Source of the DNA: JAFGED01 sp034430835 | Lineage (GTDB): Bacteria > Chloroflexota > Anaerolineae > B4-G1 | Assembly (NCBI GenBank): GCA_034430835.1 | Contig: DAOUDX010000238.1 | Coordinates: 1-10,499, forward strand | Direction of reading: 5' to 3' | Length of the DNA stretch: 10,499 nucleotides | Part shown: piece by piece, positions 1-7,200 of the stretch | Layout: each line of letters begins with the position of its first letter | How positions within the stretch are numbered: position 1 is the stretch's first letter | The notes under the pieces: model-generated | Databases searched by the model: none | The model's input: only the letters and a program-made list of their open reading frames with translations | Told to the model about the DNA's origin: nothing | Position numbers and translations under genes: made by a program

Positions 1-264
1 CTGTACGGTGTGCCCCTGGGCCATATCGCTAGGGACTCGGTGGAAGAGATCTGGCGCACACATCCTACTCTGAAGGCATTGCGGGAAAGACGCAATATCC
101 CCATGCATGAGGTACCTGGCTGTGAGGACTGTGAATGGGCTCCCTACTGCTCTGGCGGTTGTCCAGGCTTGGCGCACCAGATGACCGGGAGCCTGAACCG
201 CGCCAATCCTGATGATTGCTACCGCAGATTCCTAATAGAAGCAGGAATGAACTATGCCCTGTGA
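1..264 (+). CDS. SPASM-domain protein, probable radical SAM peptide maturase (C-terminal fragment)
   Basis: Only the last 87 residues lie in the window; the reading frame is open from the first base. The end carries the second half of a SPASM domain: C-x2-C-x5-C-x3-C with codons at 121, 130, 148 and 160, and a final Cys at 217, the pattern that ligates auxiliary iron-sulfur clusters. Before it stands a stretch with GHI and SVEEIW, typical of SPASM enzymes just ahead of their last Cys group. The radical SAM core (CxxxCxxC) would lie upstream and cannot be seen. The stop at 262-264 overlaps the start of the next radical SAM gene by 11 bases, which implies a shared operon and translational coupling. 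In RiPP loci such enzymes use S-adenosylmethionine to form thioether, C-C or other crosslinks in a precursor peptide. The substrate is inferred from context. Confidence 0.88.
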   Translation: MYGVPLGHIARDSVEEIWRTHPTLKALRERRNIPMHEVPGCEDCEWAPYCSGGCPGLAHQMTGSLNRANPDDCYRRFLIEAGMNYAL

Positions 265-1414
265 AACGGAACAGATGTCCGCCCGGGTAGTGGGCCAGGC
301 TGTCCCAAGGTTTGACCTGCCTGAAGGAATCCCGCCGCTGAGTTCGTTGTACCTTTACGTCTCAGGAACCTGCAACTTAGCCTGTCGCCATTGCTGGATC
401 GCTCCCACGTATCAAGCCTGCAATGACGATGGCCAGTATGTCAAGCCGGAGTACGTGCGCAAGGCAATTCGGGAGGCCAAGCCTCTGGGTCTGCAGTTCG
501 TCAAGCTGACCGGCGGCGAACCGACCCTGCACCCGCAGTTTCGGGAACTCGTCACCCTGATCAGCGAAGAGGAGCGAAGCATCATCATCGAGACGAATGG
601 AACGCTGATCGATGATAACCTGGCAGGGTTTCTGAAACAGGCACCTTACAAGCCGTTCATCTCGGTCAGTCTGGATGGGGTTGATGCCGAGACGCACGAG
701 GCCCTACGGGGAGTGCCTGGTTGTTACCAACGCACTCTAGACGGAATCAGGGCTCTGGTCAACGTGGGATTCCATCCCCAGCTAATCTGCACGCTGCATC
801 GCGGCAACGTCTCTCAGATGACGGAGATGGTGGCATTAGGCGAGAGGCTGGGATGTGGGTCGGTCAAGTTCAACCACGTCCAGCACATGGGGCGCGGGGA
901 GCAGTTCTGCGAAGAGCACGGATTGACCGTTGAGGAGATCATCCTGCTCTACCAGCGGCTGGAGGACGAGGTAGTACCCCACAGCAAAGTCACCGTGTAC
1001 TTTGACATTCCATTTGCCTTCTATCCCATCCGAAAGCTACTCACCGATTCCCTTACCAAATGTAGCGTTAAGAATATCCTCAGCATGCTGGCAGGCGGGG
1101 AACTGTCACTCTGCGGCATCGGGTTCACGGTCCCGGAGTTGATCTACGGCCACATGGAGACCGATAGCCTGCGCGAGGTATGGTGTGACAGCCCCGGTCT
1201 GACCCGCCTGCGCGAGCAGATCCCCGCCCGATTGGAGGGAATCTGTGAACAGTGCCTTCACCGGGACCTGTGCCAAGGTGCCTGCGTTGCCAGCAACTTC
1301 CACGTGGCAGGCAGGCTGAATGCACCGTACGAGTTTTGCGACCGCGCAGCGGCGGCAGGGCTCTTCCCTGTGTCACGGAAGAAACAGCCGGCCAGAACAG
1401 CGCAGACTACTTAG
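254..1414 (+). CDS. Radical SAM/SPASM peptide-modifying enzyme
   Basis: This complete 386-residue protein has the radical SAM [4Fe-4S]/SAM motif CNLACRHC (C40, C44, C47) and a TGGEPTLHP motif at about residues 85-93. Its C-terminal SPASM domain has all seven expected Cys: C270, then G282-x4-C287, then C331-x2-C334-x5-C340-x3-C344, and C362. It therefore should bind one catalytic and two auxiliary Fe-S clusters, as in PqqE and the thioether-forming RiPP maturases. The ATG at 254 follows AGCAGGA (243-246 core) at a good distance and overlaps the upstream SPASM gene by 11 bases. The substrate is probably the Cys-repeat peptide encoded 236 bases downstream. Two consecutive SPASM enzymes recall ScmE/ScmF of SynChlorMet cassettes, from memory and untested. 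The enzyme class is clear; the chemistry (Cys thioether, C-C bond, epimerisation) cannot be read from sequence. Confidence 0.95.
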   Translation: MPCETEQMSARVVGQAVPRFDLPEGIPPLSSLYLYVSGTCNLACRHCWIAPTYQACNDDGQYVKPEYVRKAIREAKPLGLQFVKLTGGEPTLHPQFRELVTLISEEERSIIIETNGTLIDDNLAGFLKQAPYKPFISVSLDGVDAETHEALRGVPGCYQRTLDGIRALVNVGFHPQLICTLHRGNVSQMTEMVALGERLGCGSVKFNHVQHMGRGEQFCEEHGLTVEEIILLYQRLEDEVVPHSKVTVYFDIPFAFYPIRKLLTDSLTKCSVKNILSMLAGGELSLCGIGFTVPELIYGHMETDSLREVWCDSPGLTRLREQIPARLEGICEQCLHRDLCQGACVASNFHVAGRLNAPYEFCDRAAAAGLFPVSRKKQPARTAQTT

Positions 1415-1650
1415 GGGCGACGAGTTCCTCGAAGGAATCAAGACGCCTTGTGTTGCTAACTCGACATAGGACGAGATAAGAAGAAACAGCAGGTAATATG
1501 TGATTTAGGACATCGGCGGAGGTTGCGGCGAGTGCCGGTAGCAATCGGCAATGGGTCATTGAGTTATTGTCCACAGTACGGCAGGATCTCGATTGGTTTT
1601 ATGCGTCTGTCTGTCTCAACCACCCCATTTTCAGAGAAAAGGAGATCGCG
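1415..1650 (+). other. Gap before the precursor peptide gene
   Basis: These 236 bases separate the radical SAM gene from the peptide gene. I see no strong promoter. The best -35/-10 guess, TTGCTA (1453-1458) with TAAGAA (1477-1482) at 18-base spacing, is weak. A 13-base near-palindrome TTCCTCGAAGGAA lies near 1424-1436 and could form a short hairpin, but it lacks a T-run and is not a convincing terminator. The right half contains a possible 40-codon leader ORF (listed separately). Confidence 0.4.
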
Positions 1651-1654
1651 ATGA
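1532..1654 (+). CDS. Possible 40-aa leader ORF coupled to the precursor gene
   Basis: A GTG at 1532 follows GGAGG (1518-1522) at 9 bases and opens a 40-codon frame whose TGA (1652-1654) overlaps the ATG of the Cys-repeat peptide gene as ATGA. The predicted peptide has one Cys and a basic end (EKRRSR) and matches nothing I recognise. Because the downstream gene has its own strong ribosome binding site, coupling is not required and the arrangement may be chance. It could be a translated leader that tunes peptide expression. Coding status is doubtful. Confidence 0.2.
   Translation: MPVAIGNGSLSYCPQYGRISIGFMRLSVSTTPFSEKRRSR
1639..1644 (+). promoter_or_regulatory. Strong ribosome binding site deciding the precursor start
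   Basis: AAGGAG lies 6 bases before the ATG at 1651. It favours this ATG over the longer in-frame reading from a TTG at 1567, which would add 28 residues unlike any RiPP leader. It is one of the best Shine-Dalgarno sequences in the window, consistent with a substrate peptide made in larger amounts than its enzymes. Confidence 0.75.
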
Positions 1655-1956
1655 AGAAAGAACGTCTCATGTACGAGGCACCCCGGGCCAGAGACCTATC
1701 CGCTGTCAGCGCGAGCGGTCAGGACCCGCTGGGAGCCTGCTGGTCCGGGACCACGCCCTTCTCAGATTGCAGTGCGGGCGACATCTTCACAGGCCAGGAC
1801 TGCTCTGAGGGAACTTTCCCGACCTATGGCACTGCCTGCACGGCCGGCCCCACACCCGCGGGAGGGTGCTTCGGTGGAACCAATCCCGGCGGGGCTAGGT
1901 GCACCCCACTTGGGTCTCAGGCCCAGATGTCGTGCTTCGACGGCAACAGCGCGTAG
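1651..1956 (+). CDS. Cys-repeat RiPP precursor peptide (candidate substrate)
   Basis: This predicted 101-residue peptide has a highly charged, Cys-free N-terminus (MKKERLMYEAPRARDLS, residues 1-17) that fits a leader. A short SAVSASGQDPLGA linker follows, then a core of about 72 residues rich in Gly, Thr, Ser, Pro and Cys. The seven Cys stand at 30, 40, 51, 63, 73, 84 and 95, giving steps of 10, 11, 12, 10, 11 and 11. Most repeats begin C-x-x-G, and several continue with T-x-P (for example CWSGTTP and CFGGTNP). There is no Sec signal and no hydrophobic segment, so export would need the cluster's ABC transporter. Its place right after a radical SAM/SPASM gene, with HprK-like and PqqD-like genes following, makes it the likely substrate. 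Regular multi-Cys cores are known in thioether RiPPs such as SCIFF peptides and freyrasin, but spacing and composition differ here. The product and its activity are unknown. Confidence 0.82.
   Translation: MKKERLMYEAPRARDLSAVSASGQDPLGACWSGTTPFSDCSAGDIFTGQDCSEGTFPTYGTACTAGPTPAGGCFGGTNPGGARCTPLGSQAQMSCFDGNSA
1738..1953 (+). repeat. Seven-unit Cys-x-x-Gly repeat in the precursor core
   Basis: The core divides into units of 10-12 residues, each opening with Cys: CWSGTTPFSD, CSAGDIFTGQD, CSEGTFPTYGTA, CTAGPTPAGG, CFGGTNPGGAR, CTPLGSQAQMS and the partial CFDGNSA. Gly at the fourth position holds in six of seven units; the sixth unit has Leu there and Gly one residue later. The DNA is not a tandem repeat of identical units, so the pattern is kept at protein level and points to selection for evenly spaced modification sites. 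Confidence 0.8.
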
Positions 1957-2359
1957 CAATAGTCCGTAGCACGGGACATATCTCCATAATAGGACGCGTC
2001 CTGCGACCAGCGCCCGGGGTGACATCTCCGCGTCTGGAACAGAGATAGCATTGCCCGCTGTGGCTTCGGCCTGGGCTTGTCCACCCAAGTCACATCTTGG
2101 CGCTTGGTGAAGACGGCATTGATTAGAATGCTGGGTCAGATCGCAGGCAGACCGCTGACTGCGTTCTGACCAGCGCCTCTAGTGCTTTTCTGCGTGAGCC
2201 GCAGCCCGCTGGTTCCCCGGAGCAAGGAACTGCTATCAACCAGGGATCGCCGGGAACCCGAATTCCTGAACCGGTGATCCGTACCTTCGACCAGCCCAAG
2301 CGAGTCGGGCGCTCACAGCTTCGCCGCACCATGGGAAGGGCCGTCCGCAAACCAGAGGA
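1957..2359 (+). other. 403-base stretch without a convincing gene
   Basis: No reading frame here on either strand resembles a protein I know, and antisense frames across it look incidental. It contains a perfect 12-base palindrome (1991-2002), no clear promoter, and no hairpin with a T-run. A 29-codon GTG frame (2274-2363) ends as ATGA over the start of the next gene. In a cluster otherwise tightly packed, the gap may hold an untranslated regulatory segment or the remains of a lost cassette gene. Confidence 0.45.
1991..2002. repeat. 12-bp perfect palindrome
   Basis: AGGACGCGTCCT is self-complementary over all 12 bases and lies 35 bases after the precursor stop codon. It could be a regulator half-site pair or the tip of a weak RNA hairpin. 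No T-run follows, so a rho-independent terminator is unlikely. A palindrome of this length can also arise by chance. Confidence 0.3.
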
Positions 2360-3310
2360 ATGACCATCTCGACCCACATTGTCTTTACCCACCGGATAGC
2401 CGGGCTGGCCTTCCGAACGGAAGCGAACGCCCGGTTCACACGCCTGGAAGAGGACATCTACGAACGATTTCGCGTTGGCGACAGTGTGCAGCCAGACATA
2501 AGTCAACGCCTACACAGAGTCAGTTCTGACTCACTGACACTGCCTCCTCCGGTAGAGGGAGAGCGAAAGCGACTTGAGGGCTGTGTGCGTCACCCGGATC
2601 AACTGGACGGCCCGATCTTGCGCTCCCCTCTGGTGCGCGCCCGGCTGCAAGCGTGCCTGGATCGGCCTGAAAAGACAGATATCGCCATCGCACAGGATCA
2701 GGTGGATATCCGCGATTTCCTCTGCAACACACTCGAGGTTTTCTACACAAGCGAGCGTGGGGGGTACGATGAGGAACTCCAGGGATACTTCCCTGAGTAT
2801 TGGGTAGCGGCTAACTTTCGGCAGATGTTTTCATCTTTCCTTCCCAGCTTCTCCGCGATCTTGATACATAGCTCCGGCGTGATCCGTGATGACAAGGCTG
2901 CTCTGTTCCTGGCTCCAGATTCAGGAGGAAAGACGACCGTTCTGAATCTCTCCGATGGAGGGATACTTTTGAACGATGATCAAGTCATCTTGCGATGGGA
3001 GAAGAGCGAGATCGTCGCTCATGGGACTCCCCTGGGAAGGATGACTAGCGGTCCCTGCGGGGCCAGAGTAGGTGCGCTCTTTGTGCTGGATAGGGGACGC
3101 CGTTTCAGGCTCACGCCACTCCATCCAGCGGACCTGGTACAGTGTCTATGGACTGAGAATCAGAACTATACATTCTTCTTGCCTCAACACCTCAAGAAAC
3201 GGGCTTTTGACATTCTCCACAAAGCCTGTCACCAAGTACCGACGTATCGAATGTACTTTCCGAAGGACCACGTGGACTGGGATGCCATAGATGCTGCCAT
3301 GGCAGGATAG
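2360..3310 (+). CDS. HPr-kinase-like P-loop protein of a RiPP cassette (ScmC-like)
   Basis: This 316-residue protein has a Walker A-like loop, A185-P-D-S-G-G-K191-T-T. About 15 residues later comes LLNDDQV (D206-D207), which resembles the paired acidic residues and DDR/V strand of HPr kinase and PEPCK-type folds. HGTPLG and a final strand/helix layout also fit HprK-like proteins found beside PqqD genes. The first loop residue is Ala instead of Gly. The N-terminal 150 residues are unlike classic HPr kinase. The family relation to SynChlorMet ScmC is from memory. Related HprK-like kinases in lasso-peptide loci phosphorylate the precursor's C-terminal Ser, so peptide phosphorylation is a possible role; the precursor here ends NSA. 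The ATG at 2360 has AGAGG almost touching it (1 base), so initiation may depend on the preceding mini-ORF (ATGA overlap) or the start may lie slightly downstream. Confidence 0.78.
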   Translation: MTISTHIVFTHRIAGLAFRTEANARFTRLEEDIYERFRVGDSVQPDISQRLHRVSSDSLTLPPPVEGERKRLEGCVRHPDQLDGPILRSPLVRARLQACLDRPEKTDIAIAQDQVDIRDFLCNTLEVFYTSERGGYDEELQGYFPEYWVAANFRQMFSSFLPSFSAILIHSSGVIRDDKAALFLAPDSGGKTTVLNLSDGGILLNDDQVILRWEKSEIVAHGTPLGRMTSGPCGARVGALFVLDRGRRFRLTPLHPADLVQCLWTENQNYTFFLPQHLKKRAFDILHKACHQVPTYRMYFPKDHVDWDAIDAAMAG

Positions 3311-3324
3311 GCTCAGGATGCCAA

Positions 3325-3534
3325 GTGTCAACAGCACCATCGCCTACGGCAGTTACTGGCCACCTGATCTGGGAAGCCCTGGCGCGGCCGCTCACACAGG
3401 AAAAGAGCGCCGCTCGTCTGACAGAGAACTACAAAGATGTGCCCGTCGAGCAGGTGGCTGCCGATGTGAAAGCATTCCTGCAGGCGCTGTCGCCCGGTGG
3501 GTCCATCAGCGAGTTGCCAGACAAGGTTGACTGA
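3325..3534 (+). CDS. PqqD-like RiPP recognition element, N-terminal half missing
   Basis: Residues 11-55 match the C-terminal, helical half of the PqqD fold: TGHLIWEAL, then ARLTENY, then VEQVAADVKAFLQAL. A normal PqqD-like protein of about 90 residues begins with three beta strands that grip the leader peptide. Here the first ten residues (MSTAPSPTAV) are unrelated. A different frame starting at ATG 3318 reads MPSVNSTIAYG, which looks like a usual PqqD N-terminus, and the two frames meet near 3346-3355. This suggests an internal deletion of about 30 codons with a frameshift, either real or an assembly error. The GTG at 3325 has AGGA (3315-3318) 6 bases upstream, so a short protein could still be made. 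The stop lies 1 base before the next gene's proposed start. Without the strands, leader binding is doubtful, so this may be a pseudogene. Confidence 0.7.
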   Translation: MSTAPSPTAVTGHLIWEALARPLTQEKSAARLTENYKDVPVEQVAADVKAFLQALSPGGSISELPDKVD

Positions 3535-3535
3535 C

Positions 3536-4201
3536 GTGGTGATTGTGCCAATGGGGGGTAGCCTTTCCCATCCACCCACCGACGAGCAGCGCGCCCGCTT
3601 CTACCACGGCAACAGCATGCTGTCCATCTTCCGCCCCGGCGACTATCTGATCGCCGAGCCGGCGAGCATCGCGGCCATTCGCCCCGGCGACGTCGTGGTT
3701 TTCCAAGGGCTGGACCGGGCAGGCGAGCCGGACGACGTGGTTCACCGCGTGATAGCTGTAACGCCGGATGGCCTAGTGACGCGGGGGGATAACAACCCCC
3801 AGGTGGACGACGCGCTGGTCACCCAGGATAACTTGCTGGGCCGGGTGACGCACGTAGAGCGAGAGGGGCGTGCCCGCCCCGTGCCAGGCGGACGGCGGGG
3901 TCTACTGCGCGCCCGCACACTGCGCGTCTGGGCGAAGGTGCGGCGCCGTGGGTGGCAGATCGTGCGCTTGATAGGGCGCTGGCCGTACCGGCTGTTGCGC
4001 GAGAGCGGTCTGGTGCGGCTGGTGTGGCGGCCAACGATCACGCGGATTCGCATAGAGGCCGAGCATGGCCCGCTGGTCAAGTACCTTTGCGGCATGCGGA
4101 CGGTGGCATGGTGGTGGTCGGAGACAGGTCGCTTCCGCTGCCACAGGCCCTATGACCTTGTCATCCATCGACCCGGCAAGAAGGAACCCCTGCGACGATG
4201 A
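3536..4201 (+). CDS. S24/S26-type peptidase with Ser-His dyad
   Basis: The protein is 221 residues from the chosen start. GNSMLSIFRPGD contains the signal-peptidase nucleophile S27. VVHRVIAV carries H70, and TRGDNNPQVDD (82-92) completes the S26 core. His in place of the bacterial Lys marks the SipW/Sec11-like S26B type. No hydrophobic N-terminal anchor is seen, unlike ordinary signal peptidases. The C-terminal half (about 110-221) is unusual: very basic, with Trp/Arg-rich segments that could bind membrane or partner. Possible starts are GTG 3536, GTG 3539, GTG 3545 and ATG 3551. GTG 3536 is preferred because AAGG (3523-3526) lies 9 bases before it and the upstream stop is adjacent. The end overlaps the subtilase gene by ATGA. 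S24/S26 proteins of this kind often sit beside PqqD and HprK genes in peptide loci, so leader or precursor cleavage is a reasonable but unproven role. Confidence 0.8.
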   Translation: MVIVPMGGSLSHPPTDEQRARFYHGNSMLSIFRPGDYLIAEPASIAAIRPGDVVVFQGLDRAGEPDDVVHRVIAVTPDGLVTRGDNNPQVDDALVTQDNLLGRVTHVEREGRARPVPGGRRGLLRARTLRVWAKVRRRGWQIVRLIGRWPYRLLRESGLVRLVWRPTITRIRIEAEHGPLVKYLCGMRTVAWWWSETGRFRCHRPYDLVIHRPGKKEPLRR

Positions 4202-7200
4202 AGCCCTCCGACAAAGCCGAGAAGTTCAAACGATTCACCATCTCCATCGCCGTCGCCCTATCGCTCGCGGCGGCGCTCCTTGTGTTCGCCTCGGCGAGCC
4301 TGGGCGCGCAAACACCCCCTCCCCGCGAAGCCATCGCCGCCGGCCACTTCCAGGGAGATCCCCAGGCCCAGACTCTGGATTTGGGCGGCCAGCGGATCAT
4401 CTACAGCGGCACGACCCCACTGCACGTCGAGACTGGCGTCTATTGGGACACACCGCCGGCCGGCGCTGACGCCATCCTGGCCGTCGATAGCGACAGCGCG
4501 CACCTCTTAATCGCGCCCAGTTCCGCTGACGAGGTGCGCCTGATCGTGCAAGTGGAGGGCGCGCCGATTGCCGCACTTGAGAAAGGCTGGGTGACGCGGA
4601 GCGCCGTCCAACGCCATGCCGCCGATCTGCGTGCAGCGCAGGACAGCGTCCTACACGACCTGGCGGTGCGCGGCGTCGCCGTGCACGTGCGGCAGCGCTA
4701 CGTCTACGCCTACAACGGCCTGGCGGTCGTCGCCCGCGCCGGAGACCGGGAGGCGATCGCTGGGACGCCGGGCGTGCGCGCCGTGTATCCCGATTACACG
4801 GTGCAGGCCCTGCTGCCGCAGAGTGTGCCCCTGATCGGCGCGCCGGTAGTGTGGGCCATGCACGATTCCGGCAGCCAGCCGGTCCTGGGCACCGGTGTGC
4901 GCGTGGCCGTCATCGACTCTGGGATCGACTACGACCACCCAGACCTGGGAGGGCCGGGCTTTCCCAACGCGCGCGTCATCACCGGGTACAACTTAATCTC
5001 GGATACCATCGATCCGTGGGACGATCTGGGGCACGGCACGCACGTCGCCGGGATCGTGGGGGCCAGCGGCTATATAACCGGCGTGGCTCCAGGCACGAGC
5101 CTGATGGCCTACAAGATATTCGATGCCCAGGGCGAAGGCACCACGTCGGACATCATCGCCGCCATCGAGTTGGCGCTCGACCCGGACAGCAACCCCTCCA
5201 CCGACGACGGCGCGCACGTGATCAACCTGAGCCTGGGCGGGCCGGGCTACCCGAACGACCCCCTGAGCCAGGCGTGCGATAACGCCGTGGCCGCCGGCGC
5301 GGTGGTCGTCGTAGGAGCGGGCAACAGCGGGCCGCGCTATCAGTCCATCACCTCGCCCGGTCTGGCCCACCAGGCGCTCAGCGTGGGAGCCACCGACAAG
5401 GCGGATGGACTGTGGACCTACAGCTCCCGCGGCCCGGTGGCCACCAGTTGGGACATCAAGCCTGATCTCGTGGCTCCCGGCGTGTCTATCAGCTCCACGA
5501 TCCCCGGCGGGTACACGCAGGGCAGCGGCACATCGGCAGCGACGGCGCACGCTACTGGCGCGGCAGCCCTGCTGAGCCAGTTGCACCCCGCGTGGCCGCC
5601 GGATTGGATCGAGGCAGCGCTGATGAACACGGCGCTCGACCTAGGCCGGTCGCCGTACGAGCAAGGAGCCGGGCGATTGCAGGTTGATCGGGCCGCCGTC
5701 ACGCCGGCCATCCTCCTCCCGCCCAGCCTGAGCCTGGGGCGCGTGGACGGCGCGCAGCCGGTGTGGACCCGCCAGGAGACACTGACCCTCCACAACGTGA
5801 GCACCGCCACGGTGACGTACACCCTTTCCATCACCGGATCGCTCCCGGCGGGCATCACCGCCACGTTGAGCCTCACGCAGGCTGTCGTGTTGCCGGGAAG
5901 CTCCGCCGGCGTGACGTTTACGCTCGCGGTCGATACGGCCCTGGTGCCCGACCGGACGACGGACCCGTTCGCCTACTGGGGTGCGATTCGGGCAGTTCCC
6001 GCCGATACCTCGGCCCCCACCCTGCGCGTACCCTTCGCCTTCGTCAAGGCCCCGCTCCTGCGCCTGCACGTGGACGAGGTACCCATCTCCGTGATGTTCA
6101 TTCACGACAACCCGCTCACCTCGCGCTACGCCTCACCCGTGACGACGACGTCCGATCACCTGTTACCCACGGCCGCCTATAGCATCGTCGTGCAGTACCG
6201 GCAACCGTATGCCTACGTCGTGCGCACGGCCACGCTATCCAACTCCGAGTTCGTCGAGCTCACCGTCTCGCGCAGCGAGGCCGTGCACCAGGCGCGCATC
6301 GCCTTCACTGACGAGACTGGCCAAACGGCCACGCCCAATCACGCGTTCCATCGCTTCATGTGGGGGGGCAACGGCTGGTTGGTGAGCGAGCTGGCTGCTT
6401 CCGCGCCGATCACCGAAGTCATACGCTTTTCCGACGTGCCGCCCCAGTTCACGTGGGAGCGCACTGTGGCCTGTGCGGATCCTACCGGCGATGCCTATCG
6501 CCAGTGGCACGGGCGCGCCGAGGGCATCACCGGCGACCTGGAATTCCTCACCCAGCCGACGGATTTTGCGCGGGTGGATCACCCGCTGCGTGCATTGCCC
6601 GGCGCGAGCGTGTACACCTTCTGCGAGATGATCGGCTACGAAAGCCCCTCGTATACCTACGTGGTCGGGCCTACCGCGCCGACGGTGACGCTGCCTTACG
6701 TGCGGCGGGCCTACTACCGCACACCACCTCCCGGCCACACGCTGTACACGCTGCGCACCGTCGCGCCATCACCCCAGCCGGACGCACTGGAAGGAGTGAC
6801 GACGACACCCTGGCTGCAATTGGATACGGAGCGTTACCTGGCCTGGCGACAACCGTTCAGTCCATTCGATTTCTACTGGCGCGTGCCATCCGGCGGAAGC
6901 GAGCCACTAGGGCTGGGGCCCGTGCACTGGTTCGCCCGGTTCAACAACGACGCGCCGGACGCCATCCGGCTCACCGCCGCCGAGGGACAGAGCATGTTCT
7001 ACCGCGCTTACCAGGGAGGGGATGTCTCCTGGGAGTTGCGGCAGCCGTACGAACTGTGGCACGCCGGCGTTCTAACGCAGACCGGCGACGTTGGCCCCTC
7101 CAACGGTAGCAGCCAGGTGACGATCAACCTGTCCGCGCCGGGGATCTATTCCATCAGCCTGCCGTTCACCTACACCCTGGGCGCGCCGGACCCGGTAACC

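Noticed and set aside
1567..1650. N-terminal extension of the precursor peptide from a TTG at 1567
   Set aside because: No ribosome site precedes the TTG, whereas AAGGAG lies 6 bases before ATG 1651 and the shorter form starts with a typical charged leader.
3291..3530. 79-codon frame from ATG 3291 overlapping the PqqD gene
   Set aside because: Only its MPSVNSTIAYG portion from 3318 resembles PqqD; beyond about 3350 it is a shadow of the frame encoding the conserved helices.
6360..7109. 249-codon plus-strand frame inside the subtilase gene
   Set aside because: It is Arg/Gly/Ala-rich with no motif and lies wholly within the clear subtilase frame; a frame shadow.
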